This document shows positions 14,593 to 23,274 of a stretch of DNA of 64,000 nucleotides, one piece after another. Every line of letters starts with the position of its first letter. The stretch's first letter is position 1. Where the stretch lies: contig JAKVOA010000001.1 in assembly GCA_022483045.1 (NCBI GenBank), forward strand, positions 1,344,501 through 1,408,500, given 5' to 3'. This DNA is from Oscillospiraceae bacterium (GTDB lineage Bacteria; Bacillota; Clostridia; Oscillospirales; Acutalibacteraceae). The notes beneath the pieces were generated by a model. It made no database searches. It had not been told where the DNA came from and saw nothing but the letters and a program-made list of their open reading frames with translations. Both the position numbers and the translations under genes were made by a program.

Positions 14593-15276
14593 CTAAATGG
14601 ATTTCCTGCATAAAAACGCCTGATAGGCGTCCAGTAAAAACTGCATATTCTGTACGCTGGCGGCGACATTTTCCGGCACCTCAAGCGAATGGTTCGCGCC
14701 CGGGAAAAGGTACATCTGCACCGTTGCAAGGCGCTTCATCTCTTGGCGCACCGCATCTGTCACCCACGGGTCTGCTGTACCAGAGGCGGCAAAGCAGACG
14801 TGCCGGCCCATATAGGGCAGTGTGGAGGCAAGCGGAGTTAAGAAAAACTGGTGTATTTTTTGATGCGTCAGCTTTTGTTCCAGTTCCCCCGCCACCACTG
14901 TACCAAAGCTTTTGCCAAAGAAGAAAAGCTCGCGGTATGTTTTGCGGCAGAGCGCTGCCTTTATAATCATCTCCGCCTGCTGCAGCGCCTGTGGCAGCGC
15001 ATTCTGTACCTGCCGCTGCAGGTCACCGCTCTCCCGTTTTAAAAAGACATGATAGTTTATCGGCAGTACATCACAGCCGATCTGCTCTGCCGCGCGGCGG
15101 GCATAGTACAAAAGCGGCCGCTCACAGCTGTAGCCTGTGCCGGGAAACAGCACTGCCAGTTTTCCACCCAAAGGCACTTCTTTTTTCTGCGGCCGCGAAG
15201 CAAGCGGCAGGCCGTCAAAGCGCCGGGCTCCCTCAAAAGTAAACGGCTGTGCCTGCCGTTCCTCTTTTTTCTGCAT
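14593..15276 (-). CDS. Alpha/beta hydrolase
   Basis: 227-residue cytoplasmic hydrolase of the small alpha/beta type. An early LAVLFPGTGYSCERPLLYY segment supplies the oxyanion region. FFGKSFGT (around residue 119-126) is the nucleophile elbow with the catalytic Ser, ASGTADPWV carries the Asp, and PGANHSLEVP the His, so the triad is complete. It is first gene of the unit with the dehydratase-like protein (20 bp gap). A thioesterase or ester hydrolase acting with those acyl-CoA-type enzymes is possible but unproven. AAAAGGAG precedes ATG 15276. Confidence 0.8.
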   Translation of the reverse strand: MQKKEERQAQPFTFEGARRFDGLPLASRPQKKEVPLGGKLAVLFPGTGYSCERPLLYYARRAAEQIGCDVLPINYHVFLKRESGDLQRQVQNALPQALQQAEMIIKAALCRKTYRELFFFGKSFGTVVAGELEQKLTHQKIHQFFLTPLASTLPYMGRHVCFAASGTADPWVTDAVRQEMKRLATVQMYLFPGANHSLEVPENVAASVQNMQFLLDAYQAFLCRKSI

Positions 15277-15560
15277 GTTTCTGCGCTCCTTTTCCTGTTT
15301 GCAAAATGCACAGCTGCCTTTTTCAGAACAACTTGTTGCTGTTATTATAGCATATTTTCACAGAAGCAAGAATTGACACTTTGCGCAATTTGTATGAAAA
15401 CATTTCATTATAAAAAATATGTAATTTTTTCCCATATTGGGCTTGCAGGAAATTTAATTTTGTGGCATAGTATACGTGTATCGATTTGCTTCATCTGCCC
15501 TTGTCAGCCGGCTGCGGCTTTTGCGCGCTGGAAAAGGGCCTAAGAGGGGGAACTGACAAC

Positions 15561-16682
15561 ATGAGCCAAAAAAAGATACCGCTCCGTTTTCATAAAGACG
15601 GGACGTTTCGGATTATGCAAATTGCTGACATACAGGAAAGTCCTGTGGTCTGTGGGGATACACTGAAATTTTTAAATGCCGCACTGGAAAAGGAAAAACC
15701 CGACCTGGTGGTTTTGACCGGCGACCAGCTGAAAGGGTACAGTGTCTATTTTCATATGCCCGGCGGCACCGAAAGGGTCAGCACAACACTGGAAAAGATT
15801 ATGGAGCCGATTGCGTCTCACCATGTACCGTTTTTAGTCACGTTTGGCAATCACGACATCACCGCCGGCCTTTCCAAACAGCAGCAGATGTATTATTACC
15901 TGCAGTACCCGGAATGTATCAACACGGTTAAAGATGCCGAAGACTGCGCTACCTGCTGCACCACGATTTCCGGCCAAGACGGAAAACCGGCCTTTGCTGT
16001 TTATATGCTCGACACCAACGCCGATCGCTTTGCCCCGCTGCTGCCACAGCAAATTGACTGGTACCGCGAAACCCGCACCCGCCTGAAAGAAGCAAACGGC
16101 GGCAGGTATCTTCCTTCACTAGTGTTTCAGCACATTCCGGTACCGGAATTTTACGAGTTTTTACAAGAAGTGCCCAAGGGTACGGCGGACTGCATTGAAG
16201 CTTTCGGCAGCCGCCGCGGCCATTTCTACGCACTGGACCAGACCAAGGTCTACGGCGGCAGCCTGGGGGAAGCGCCCTGTGTACCGGAACGCAACTCCGG
16301 CGAACTGGCGGCCTTAACAGAGGCCGGCGATGTTGTCGGCCTGTATGTTGGGCACGATCACCGCAATTCGTTCTGGGGCCCGCTTCACGGCATTGACGCC
16401 GGCTATGCGCCCTGCTGTGGCTTCAATACCTATGGCCCTGGATTTGACCGTGCTGTGCGCATGTTTACACTGCATGAAAAGGAACCCCGCCGCTACGAAA
16501 CACAGCTGGTCAGCTACAGCGACCTTTTTGGTTTCAGCGTTTCCAACCCTATGCGCAACCTGTTTCTGGATAAAACCCCCGCCACACCCGAGCAGGTGCT
16601 TTCCATTTTGCTGAAAACAGCGGCCGTGACAGGCACTGCCGCCTGCCTGCTGCATCAGCGGGAACACCGCCACAGCAGATAA
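15561..16682 (+). CDS. Calcineurin-like metallophosphoesterase
   Basis: 373-residue dinuclear-metal phosphoesterase. The motifs run in order: IMQIADIQE (Asp-x-Gln in place of Asp-x-His), VVLTGDQL (GD), VTFGNHDI (GNHD), an HIP in the middle and GHDHRNSF (GHDH). The first motif, with Gln for His, is shared by the purple-acid-phosphatase-related group that includes yeast DCR2/SIA1-like proteins. No signal peptide is seen, so it is probably cytosolic. I start at ATG 15561 after AGAGGGGG; an earlier in-frame start would add 25 Cys/Leu-rich residues. Monocistronic, closed by a strong terminator. The natural substrate is unknown. Confidence 0.88.
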   Translation: MSQKKIPLRFHKDGTFRIMQIADIQESPVVCGDTLKFLNAALEKEKPDLVVLTGDQLKGYSVYFHMPGGTERVSTTLEKIMEPIASHHVPFLVTFGNHDITAGLSKQQQMYYYLQYPECINTVKDAEDCATCCTTISGQDGKPAFAVYMLDTNADRFAPLLPQQIDWYRETRTRLKEANGGRYLPSLVFQHIPVPEFYEFLQEVPKGTADCIEAFGSRRGHFYALDQTKVYGGSLGEAPCVPERNSGELAALTEAGDVVGLYVGHDHRNSFWGPLHGIDAGYAPCCGFNTYGPGFDRAVRMFTLHEKEPRRYETQLVSYSDLFGFSVSNPMRNLFLDKTPATPEQVLSILLKTAAVTGTAACLLHQREHRHSR

Positions 16683-16712
16683 ATATTTTCTGCACTTCAT
16701 TTATAAACACAA

Positions 16713-16755
16713 AACCGGACTGTGCAAAAAGTCTTTGCATAGTCCGGTCCTTTTT
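16713..16755. terminator. Bidirectional terminator
   Basis: ACCGGACTGTGCAAA pairs with TTTGCATAGTCCGGT, followed by CCTTTTT. It lies between the converging phosphoesterase and thioredoxin-fold genes. Confidence 0.9.
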
Positions 16756-16766
16756 ATACAGAATAT

Positions 16767-17432
16767 TCAGCGCTTGCGCAGAATCGTGCAGATTTCCGGC
16801 ATAGTCTGGCCACCAACCGAGGCCTCTTCCCCATCGACAAGCAGCACCGGCACCCGCTCTATCTGATATTTCTTCACCAACTCTGGGTAAAGATTGGCGT
16901 CAATCATGTGTGCGGTAATCAGTGGATTTTCCTGTGCAATGCGCTGCGCGCACATCACTGTTTTTGCACAGTGTGTACAGCCGAGTGAAACGCAGATCTG
17001 TACTTTGGCGGGCTTTTTAATGCGGGCAATATCTTTGAGGGTAGGCTTGTCCAGTGGCTTCGCAGTCCCCGTAAATGCCAGCAGTGCCGACACAAAGCCG
17101 GTCAGTTCCTTGCCGCCCGGCACGCCGTGAAAGACTGCCCGGCAAAATTCCTGCCCCCTGCAGAAACCGGTCGCCGGCAGCAGTGCCGCATCCAGCGCCC
17201 GGTCTGCTACAGCGTCTTCCCCTGGGGAAAGCGCCCGCAGCGAAAGCGATGGACACAAACCGGTGAAATGTTTTAAAAAGGAAAGCATTTCGCTGCTTTT
17301 TTCTCCTGCATCCGCCAAACAGATCACCGTCACCGGCTGCTGCACCCGCGCAAGAAGCGTTTGCAGCTGGCTCTGCAGTTCTTCTGAAATCAGTGGACTT
17401 TTGGCAGACCGTTCTGTCAAATCAATCGACAT
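16767..17432 (-). CDS. Tandem thioredoxin-fold protein, AhpF N-domain-like disulfide reductase
   Basis: 221 residues built as two thioredoxin folds. Residues about 10-120 form an inactive fold, and about 140-221 an active one with Cys152-Thr-His-Cys155 and a cis-Pro region ERVPVLLVDG. This is the layout of the AhpF N-terminal domain and of archaeal protein disulfide oxidoreductase. It lies 37 bp downstream of ahpC on the same strand, so it very probably re-reduces AhpC, taking electrons from a thioredoxin reductase encoded elsewhere. ATG 17432 is chosen for its AAAGGGGAGG; the longer frame to 17492 overlaps ahpC. Confidence 0.88.
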   Translation of the reverse strand: MSIDLTERSAKSPLISEELQSQLQTLLARVQQPVTVICLADAGEKSSEMLSFLKHFTGLCPSLSLRALSPGEDAVADRALDAALLPATGFCRGQEFCRAVFHGVPGGKELTGFVSALLAFTGTAKPLDKPTLKDIARIKKPAKVQICVSLGCTHCAKTVMCAQRIAQENPLITAHMIDANLYPELVKKYQIERVPVLLVDGEEASVGGQTMPEICTILRKR

Positions 17433-17469
17433 GAAATCCTCCCCTTTCTGCAAAAGCAGCTTTGCTCCC

Positions 17470-18036
17470 TTACAGCATACCGACCAGATCAAGACTCGGC
17501 GTCAGCGTTTCGGCACCAGGCTTCCACTTGGCCGGGCAGACCTGGTCACCGTGCTCGGCGACAAAGCGGGCCGCCTGCAGTTTGCGCAGCAGTTCCTCTG
17601 CATTGCGGCCAATTCCCATATCGTTTACTTCGTACAATACTACCTGTGCCTCGGGATTCAGCACAAAAGTTGCGCGGTACGCCTGCCCTGCCGCTTCGTC
17701 CAGTACACCAAACTGACGCGCCAACACACCGGCCGGGTCGCCGATCATGGGGAATGGAATTCTGCGAATGGTTTCAGAAGCATCTGCCCACGCTTTGTGC
17801 ACAAAGTGGGTGTCTTCACTGACCGAATAGACCTCGCAGTTTTCGGCCGCTATGCGGTCATAAAGGTCGGCCATATCGCTCAGTTCTGTCGGGCAGACAA
17901 AGGTAAAGTCTGCTGGATAAAACATAAAGACCGACCAGTGCCCCAGCAGATCTTTGCGGGAAACGGTTTTAAATGCGCCCTTTTGGTATGCGTCAACTGT
18001 AAAATCTTCCGGTGTAAAATGAATATAATTGTTCAT
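17470..18036 (-). CDS. ahpC: Alkyl hydroperoxide reductase AhpC (typical 2-Cys peroxiredoxin)
   Basis: Reduces H2O2 and organic hydroperoxides. Full length (188 aa), with peroxidatic Cys48 in DFTFVCPTE, resolving Cys167 in QVCPAKW near the C-terminus, and conserved VYSVSEDTHFVHKAW and FPMIGDPAG. Residues GIGRN around 141-145 match the GGLG-type loop of robust or sensitive peroxiredoxins. A sigma-A promoter at 18094-18122 drives it, divergent from a CX6C peptide gene; no classic PerR box is visible. The downstream thioredoxin-fold gene makes a two-gene peroxide-detoxification operon. Confidence 0.96.
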   Translation of the reverse strand: MNNYIHFTPEDFTVDAYQKGAFKTVSRKDLLGHWSVFMFYPADFTFVCPTELSDMADLYDRIAAENCEVYSVSEDTHFVHKAWADASETIRRIPFPMIGDPAGVLARQFGVLDEAAGQAYRATFVLNPEAQVVLYEVNDMGIGRNAEELLRKLQAARFVAEHGDQVCPAKWKPGAETLTPSLDLVGML

Positions 18037-18093
18037 ACTTTTAGGCCCCTTTCCGGTGAATCATTTTTATATGAGAAACGGTTTTGCAACCAA

Positions 18094-18122
18094 ATTGTAG
18101 CAAATCTCAGCCGAGAAAGCAA
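18094..18122 (-). promoter_or_regulatory. ahpC promoter
   Basis: On the minus strand TTGCTT, 17 bp, TACAAT, about 58 bp before the ahpC start. The promoter is flanked by the 7-bp inverted pair GAAACGG/CCGTTTC (about 18075-18130), a possible regulator site. Confidence 0.65.
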
Positions 18123-18133
18123 GCCGTTTCTGT

Positions 18134-18162
18134 CTATAAATGCTATAAAATGCTACATTATG
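18134..18162. promoter_or_regulatory. Triplicated 10-bp element between divergent promoters
   Basis: CTATAAATG, CTATAAAATG and CTACATTATG run head to tail between the -35 elements of the ahpC promoter and the CX6C peptide promoter. Such direct repeats suit a shared operator. It does not match the PerR consensus. Confidence 0.45.
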
Positions 18163-18184
18163 CGAAAAAATTAAAATAAAATAC

Positions 18185-18213
18185 TTGAATTTTTAGGCAA
18201 TAGTTGCTATACT
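18185..18213 (+). promoter_or_regulatory. Promoter of the CX6C peptide gene
   Basis: TTGAAT (18185-18190), 17-bp spacer, TATACT (18208-18213), about 68 bp ahead of the start codon. Confidence 0.65.
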
Positions 18214-18280
18214 ACAGAAAGAACAGCCTGTCTTATCTATGTTGATAATATTCTATAAGGAATAGGGAGGTATCATAATA

Positions 18281-18484
18281 ATGGGAAAGAAAAAACTGGG
18301 CATCGATAATATGAATGGCTTAACACACAAGGACGATAAAACCTGTGGCTTAAAGGACATGAACTGCGTCGATGACGAAAAAGACAAGACCTGCGGTCTG
18401 GATGACATGAACTGCGTCGGCAAAGATGATGATTCTTCCTGCAGCTTAGACAATATGAACTGTGAGGACGACAACAAAAAGTAA
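18281..18484 (+). CDS. Small acidic peptide with three CX6C repeats (67 aa)
   Basis: 67 residues made almost entirely of a repeated decapeptide: TCGLKDMNCV (21-30), TCGLDDMNCV (37-46) and SCSLDNMNCE (53-62), with a cysteine-free first copy around LGIDNMNGL (6-14). Linkers are Asp/Lys-rich. All six cysteines fall in CX6C pairs (22/29, 38/45, 54/61). There is no signal peptide or membrane segment. AGGGAGG lies 10 bp before ATG 18281, and its own promoter and terminator make it a real gene. Divergent from ahpC, it may be a thiol buffer, a metal-binding peptide or a RiPP-like precursor. No modification enzyme is nearby, so the first two are likelier. I know no named family. Confidence 0.75.
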   Translation: MGKKKLGIDNMNGLTHKDDKTCGLKDMNCVDDEKDKTCGLDDMNCVGKDDDSSCSLDNMNCEDDNKK

Positions 18485-18500
18485 TCTTTTCAAAAACACA

Positions 18501-18539
18501 AAAGCGGTGCAGCAGAGATTTCTGCCGTACCGCTTTTTT
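18501..18539. terminator. Terminator after the CX6C peptide gene
   Basis: AAAGCGGTGC pairs with the GTACCGCTT arm, followed by TTTTT. It also faces the end of galE. Confidence 0.8.
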
Positions 18540-18553
18540 ATCTACACAGCTAT

Positions 18554-19564
18554 TCAGTTTTGCTTCGTATGCTGAATGAAGTTCCAGGAATCCCGGCACA
18601 TATCGTCCAGATTATATTTTGCTTCCCAGCCAAGCTCGCGTTTTGCCTTTGAGGCATCTGCATAGCAGGTGGCAATATCGCCTGCGCGGCGCGGTGCAAT
18701 TTTGTAATTGATCTTTTTGCCGGAAGCTCTTTCAAAAGCATGTACCACTTCCAGCACGCTGCTGCCACGGCCGGTGCCAAGGTTGTAGATTTCGCAGCCA
18801 TGGGCGGTTTCCAGCTTTTTCAGGGCACAGATATGGCCGCTCGCAAGGTCGCAGACATGGATATAGTCGCGTACGCCGGTGCCATCGGGGGTGTCATAGT
18901 CATCGCCGTAAACCGAAAGGCAGGGCAGAATGCCCGCCGCAACACGCGAAATGTAAGGCATCAGGTTGTTCGGAATACCGTTCGGGTTTTCTCCGATTAA
19001 GCCCGAGGGATGCGCGCCAATGGGGTTAAAGTAACGCAGCAGCGCAACCTTTATTTCTTTATCTGCAACGCAGAGGTCCTGCAGAATCTGCTCTGTCATA
19101 ACCTTCGTCGTACCATACGGATTTGTAGTGCCGCCAATCGGCATATCTTCTTTAAAAGGCACCGGGTTATTGCTGCCGTACACTGTCGCAGAGGAGCTGA
19201 AAACCAGCTTTTTCACACTGTATTTACGCATCAGCTGCAGCAGATTTAAAGTACCTGTCAAGTTGTTTGTGTAGTACTCCAGCGGTTTCTGCACGCTTTC
19301 CCCTACTGCTTTCAGCGCGGCGAAGTGGATGACAGCATCGATCTTGTTTTCGGCAAAGACCTTTTCAAAAGCCGGCTTGTCCAGCATATCGCACTGATAG
19401 AATGGGAAATCTTTCCCTGTGATAGTACGAATTGCATTGACTGCATTCATATTGGAATTTACGAAATTGTCCATTACCACGACCTGATAGCCGTTTTCAA
19501 GCAGTGCGACGCAGGTGTGGCTGCCAATGAAACCGGCGCCGCCGGTAACGAGGATTGTCTCCAT
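18554..19564 (-). CDS. galE: UDP-glucose 4-epimerase GalE
   Basis: Interconverts UDP-glucose and UDP-galactose in the Leloir pathway. 336 residues, a short-chain dehydrogenase fold: NAD loop VTGGAGFIGSH at 6-16, catalytic Ser in SSSATVYG and the YxxxK pair in NPYGTTK, then the sugar-binding RYFNPIGAHPSG and the substrate loop YGDDYDTPDGTGVRDYIHV. Full length. Third gene after galK and galT on the same strand, with 104 bp after galT. AAAGGA precedes ATG 19564. Confidence 0.97.
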   Translation of the reverse strand: METILVTGGAGFIGSHTCVALLENGYQVVVMDNFVNSNMNAVNAIRTITGKDFPFYQCDMLDKPAFEKVFAENKIDAVIHFAALKAVGESVQKPLEYYTNNLTGTLNLLQLMRKYSVKKLVFSSSATVYGSNNPVPFKEDMPIGGTTNPYGTTKVMTEQILQDLCVADKEIKVALLRYFNPIGAHPSGLIGENPNGIPNNLMPYISRVAAGILPCLSVYGDDYDTPDGTGVRDYIHVCDLASGHICALKKLETAHGCEIYNLGTGRGSSVLEVVHAFERASGKKINYKIAPRRAGDIATCYADASKAKRELGWEAKYNLDDMCRDSWNFIQHTKQN

Positions 19565-19668
19565 ATTGCATTTCCTTTCCGCCGGTTTCTGCCGGCACAG
19601 AGTTGTTCCGATTCTTATACACTGTTAGCTTACATCATACACCGCCGCACCCCGGCCGGTCAAGTCTT

Positions 19669-20652
19669 TTATTGGTCTTGTGCGGGGCGGTTCTGCAGAT
19701 ATTTCTGGTAAGCGGCACGCAGCTCTTTGCTGGTCTCTTCCGGGCAGGTAGGGTTGCAGTTTGCCCAGGCGCCCGTTTCACTGGAAGCGTTGAATTTCTG
19801 CTTAACCGCGCTGCGCATAGGCGGGAAAAACTTAATGTGGTAGTGGCAGAAGCTGTCATAGTCTCCGCTGTTGACCGGGGCGCTGTACATGCACATCATA
19901 TAGGGGAAGCGGTAGTCAAACAGGGCGTCCAGCATTCCTACGGTGTCGCGAATCGTAACACCAAGGCTGTCTTTTTCCGCGTCGGTCAGGTCAACAATGC
20001 GGGAAACATGGCGGTTTGTCATAATATATACGCCATAAGGATAGTCCGTATAGAATGGCAGGTAAACGGTAAAGAATTCATTTTGGAAAATGATGCGCTT
20101 CTGCTCTTTCAGCTCATTTTTCAGGGTGTCACAGAAAAGGCAGGTGCCGTTTTTCTCATAGTATTCCCTTGCGCTGTTGGTCTCTACCTGAATCCGCTTT
20201 GGAATAAAAGGATAGCCATACATCTGGCCATGCGGGTGTGGCATTGTCACGCCAACTACATCGCCGCGGTTTTCAAACGGGAAAATATACTTGATTTTAG
20301 GGTCAGCGGCCATTTTTGTGAAGCGCTCACACCAAAGGTCCACCAGTTTGCGCATGTGGCTGTCAGAGAGCTGCGGCATAGTGGTTGTGTGACCGGGTGA
20401 GTACAAAATGACTTCGCATTTGCCGTAATTTGGTGCGGTTTTAAAGAAATCTGTAGTTACGTCATCCGGCGCAGGCGGGTCCTGTGTCAGAGCCGGAAAA
20501 TCGTTGTCATACTCCATCACTTCATAGTCCGGCACATTGCCGAATTTGGGGCAAAACGGGCAGTAGTCTTTCGGCATCTGCGGGCGGTTCTGCCGATTGC
20601 TCGCAATCATGTGCCAATCCTGCAAAAAGGGGTTCCATCTGAGTTCAGCCAT
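19669..20652 (-). CDS. galT: Galactose-1-phosphate uridylyltransferase GalT
   Basis: Transfers UMP from UDP-glucose to galactose-1-phosphate. 327 residues of the HIT superfamily class I type: zinc ligands Cys31 and Cys34 in CPFCPK, the active-site HPHGQMYG with the His-x-His nucleophile, and a final HYHIKFFPPMRS. The FENRGDVVGVTMPHPH context is typical. Second gene of the galKTE unit, 67 bp after galK. Confidence 0.96.
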   Translation of the reverse strand: MAELRWNPFLQDWHMIASNRQNRPQMPKDYCPFCPKFGNVPDYEVMEYDNDFPALTQDPPAPDDVTTDFFKTAPNYGKCEVILYSPGHTTTMPQLSDSHMRKLVDLWCERFTKMAADPKIKYIFPFENRGDVVGVTMPHPHGQMYGYPFIPKRIQVETNSAREYYEKNGTCLFCDTLKNELKEQKRIIFQNEFFTVYLPFYTDYPYGVYIMTNRHVSRIVDLTDAEKDSLGVTIRDTVGMLDALFDYRFPYMMCMYSAPVNSGDYDSFCHYHIKFFPPMRSAVKQKFNASSETGAWANCNPTCPEETSKELRAAYQKYLQNRPAQDQ

Positions 20653-20719
20653 TCATAAATCCTCCGTTTTATCCTATTTCTCTTGCCAATATGTAAAAAT
20701 AAATATAGATGACGATTAA

Positions 20720-22018
20720 TTACAGAATCTGCACGCCGCCAACCGGCCGTACCCGCAGCAGGTGGCAGGAGCCTTCTCCAAGCCAGGCATTCATGGACTC
20801 TGTAAAGTCAGCAATCCATTTCTGCGGAACAAAGGCCTGTACCGTACCTGCAAAGCCGCCGCCGTGCACACGCCAGGCAAATGCGTCCCGCTGTGCATGG
20901 CGGTTGGCAAAATGCTCAATCAGCCCAAGCGTAACCGAAACGGCCTGCCGCTTCCAGTGCTCTGCGCTGTAGATATTCTGCAGATACATGAAAGAAGAAG
21001 CGCCGGACTCACGCACCAGACGCTTGAAGCGCTCAAAATCACCGTGGCGCAGGGCAAAGGCTTCCTCCTGTGCACGGCGGTCCTCAGCGTAAAAATGCAT
21101 GGCACGCAGCACCGGGCGGTCGCCCAGTTTTTCCCGCAGCTGTGGAATATTCTGATAAAAGATAGGCTCTGGCACATCGTGCAGCACTTTTTTGTTAAAG
21201 TAAGCGGCAACCTGCCGGCTTTCCTGTGGAATAGCCGCATAGTCCGAGGTCAGGTCAGCGTGGCTCGCATGAGTATCGATAATGCAGAGCGTGTAGCCGC
21301 AGGAATTTAGGTCAAAATCCACTTTTTCAGCTTTTGGGTGTTCCACATCGCCGAAATCGATGCTGACAAAGCCGCCGATGCTGCTGGCAGCCTGGTCCAT
21401 TAAGCCGCTCGGCTTGCCGAAATAGACATTTTCCGCGTATTGACCTGCCTGTGCAATGCGCATAGGGCTCTCTTCGCCACCACAGAAAAGAGCATTCATG
21501 GCTGTGCCAATCAGTACCTCAAAGGCAGCGCTGCTGGAAATGCCGCTGCCGCTGAGCACCTGTGAAGTGGTGTAGGCGTCAAAGCCGCCAACGGGGTAAT
21601 CTTTTTCTACAAACCAGTTTGCAAGCCCGCGGATCAGCGACTGGCTGGTATTAGCCTCATCTTTATGTACAGAAAGGTCAGTCAAGTCTACCGCGTCTTC
21701 CGGGTATCCCTGTGACTTCACCCGAATAGTCGGGGCATCGCTGCGTGAAACGACCGCAATAACATCTAAATTAACCGCTGCGGCCAGCACATGGCCATGC
21801 TGATGGTCCGTGTGGTTGCCGCCCACCTCTGTGCGGCCAGGCGCACTAAAAACGGCAATATCGCGGTCTGCCCCATACAAAGCGGCAAAACAATCCAGCG
21901 CATCCGCATAGCGCTGTGCAACATTCTCGCACTCCTCGTCACTGCAGACATAAATATGCTTTATCTTCTCATGCAGGCCCCCCATAAGAAACTGCTTCTT
22001 GGCCTCTGACAGCTTCAT
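20720..22018 (-). CDS. galK: Galactokinase GalK
   Basis: Phosphorylates galactose at C1 using ATP. 432 residues of the GHMP kinase family: SAPGRTEVGGNHTDHQHG (galactokinase signature), GSGISSSAAFE (ATP loop) and WRVHGGGFAGTVQAF near the C-terminus. I start at ATG 22018, which has GGGAGG 9 bp upstream; 14 further in-frame residues to 22060 lack a ribosome binding site. First gene of the Leloir operon behind the promoter at 22095-22123. Confidence 0.95.
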   Translation of the reverse strand: MKLSEAKKQFLMGGLHEKIKHIYVCSDEECENVAQRYADALDCFAALYGADRDIAVFSAPGRTEVGGNHTDHQHGHVLAAAVNLDVIAVVSRSDAPTIRVKSQGYPEDAVDLTDLSVHKDEANTSQSLIRGLANWFVEKDYPVGGFDAYTTSQVLSGSGISSSAAFEVLIGTAMNALFCGGEESPMRIAQAGQYAENVYFGKPSGLMDQAASSIGGFVSIDFGDVEHPKAEKVDFDLNSCGYTLCIIDTHASHADLTSDYAAIPQESRQVAAYFNKKVLHDVPEPIFYQNIPQLREKLGDRPVLRAMHFYAEDRRAQEEAFALRHGDFERFKRLVRESGASSFMYLQNIYSAEHWKRQAVSVTLGLIEHFANRHAQRDAFAWRVHGGGFAGTVQAFVPQKWIADFTESMNAWLGEGSCHLLRVRPVGGVQIL

Positions 22019-22094
22019 GTTTTTTTCCTCCCGTTTCAAATAATTTCGACAAATTAACAAAATATTTGTATTATCAACTGTTTTATTTGTCTTT

Positions 22095-22123
22095 ATCTTA
22101 GCTTTCTTTTATCACTAATGCAA
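22095..22123 (-). promoter_or_regulatory. Promoter of the galKTE operon
   Basis: On the minus strand TTGCAT, 17 bp, TAAGAT, about 80 bp before galK. Just upstream are related ATGGATAAATG and ATGAAACATT blocks that could be operator half-sites. Confidence 0.6.
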
Positions 22124-22319
22124 GAACGGAATGTTTCATTTTTATGGATAAATGTTGCATAATAATATTTCCATAGAAAGGATTTTTCTGCAGAACGCCC
22201 GTCAAAAACAGATTTCTCGCTTTCGTGTCTGGAAATCCCCGCACAGGCATTGTATAATAGAACAAATTATGAATGAAACTATGGCTGTCCTTCCGCCGTA
22301 AAAAGGGACCTCATCTGTT

Positions 22320-23258
22320 ATGCAAAAAAAAAGTACTTCACAAAAAAACGCGCTCGCTGCGCTGCCGGCCGCACTGGTCTGCACTGCGCTGTGGGGCAGC
22401 GCCTTTCCGTTTATCAAAATCGGCTATCGGGTATGTGCTGTAACAGGCGCTTTTTCACAAACTCTTTTTGCCGGCTGCCGTTTCGCATTGGCGGGAATCC
22501 TGGTCCTGCTGTTTCAGGCTGTACGTCAGCGGCACTTTTCCCTGCCGCCGCGCGGCAGCCGGCTGGCTATTTTCCGGCTGGGCCTGGTGATGACCGCCGC
22601 ACAGTACCTGTGCTTTTACCTGGGGCTTGCCCACACCACCGGCGTACGCGGTTCCATTATACAGGGCACAGGCACTTTTTTAACTGTACTGCTGGCACAT
22701 TTTCTGCTGCGCGGCAGTGACCGGCTGACAGCCGGCCGAGTACTTGGGTGCCTGGTAGGCTTTGCGGGCGTTGTACTGGTCAATCTGGACGGCAGCGGTG
22801 GTGCTTTCAGCTTTCAAGGAGAAGGCCTGCTGTTTTTGGCTGCGGCAATGTTTTCCGTCGGCTCTATTTTAAGCAAATTTCTGACCGGAAAAGCTGACCC
22901 TTTCTGTATTACTGGGTGGCAGCTGTTGATTGGCGGCGTTGTTTTAGCTGTTGCAGGATTTTTAGGCGGCGGCCGCATCACGCTTGCAAGCGGCACTGCA
23001 TGGGGCGTATTTCTTTACCTGGCGGCTCTTTCCAGCGTTGCGTTTACTATCTGGACCATCCTGCTGCAAAAGTATCCGGCCGGTCAAGTTGCCGTTTACA
23101 CTTTCCTGACACCGGTCTTTGGGGTACTGCTTTCTGCACTGCTGCTACATGAATCGATTGCCGGCGCCAAAACCGCAGCAGCATTGGTGTTTGTCTGCGT
23201 CGGCATTCTGCTGGTAAACCTAACCGCACCACACAGCGAAAAAAGCAAAACATCGTAA
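22320..23258 (+). CDS. EamA/DMT-family transporter
   Basis: 312-residue inner-membrane protein with about ten predicted hydrophobic segments in two repeats of five (EamA domains at roughly 12-145 and 165-305). The ALWGSAFPFIKIG opening and LGLAHTTGVRGSIIQGTGTFLTVLLAHFLL are typical of drug/metabolite exporters. The substrate is unknown; homologues export amino acids or nucleosides. The start is not backed by a clear ribosome binding site, though a TATAAT lies at 22253-22258. It is 16 bp ahead of the YihY gene, so the two are co-transcribed. Confidence 0.9.
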   Translation: MQKKSTSQKNALAALPAALVCTALWGSAFPFIKIGYRVCAVTGAFSQTLFAGCRFALAGILVLLFQAVRQRHFSLPPRGSRLAIFRLGLVMTAAQYLCFYLGLAHTTGVRGSIIQGTGTFLTVLLAHFLLRGSDRLTAGRVLGCLVGFAGVVLVNLDGSGGAFSFQGEGLLFLAAAMFSVGSILSKFLTGKADPFCITGWQLLIGGVVLAVAGFLGGGRITLASGTAWGVFLYLAALSSVAFTIWTILLQKYPAGQVAVYTFLTPVFGVLLSALLLHESIAGAKTAAALVFVCVGILLVNLTAPHSEKSKTS

Positions 23259-23274
23259 AAGGAGGCGCCGCCGT

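Noticed and set aside
13287-14729. Longer 480-residue form of the dehydratase-like protein
   Set aside because: The extra 52 residues are Arg/Cys-rich and overlap the hydrolase gene in another frame; AAAGGA supports the ATG at 14573.
18036-18240. PerR box before ahpC
   Set aside because: No TTATAAT-x-ATTATAA-like palindrome is present; the repeats found are direct, not inverted.
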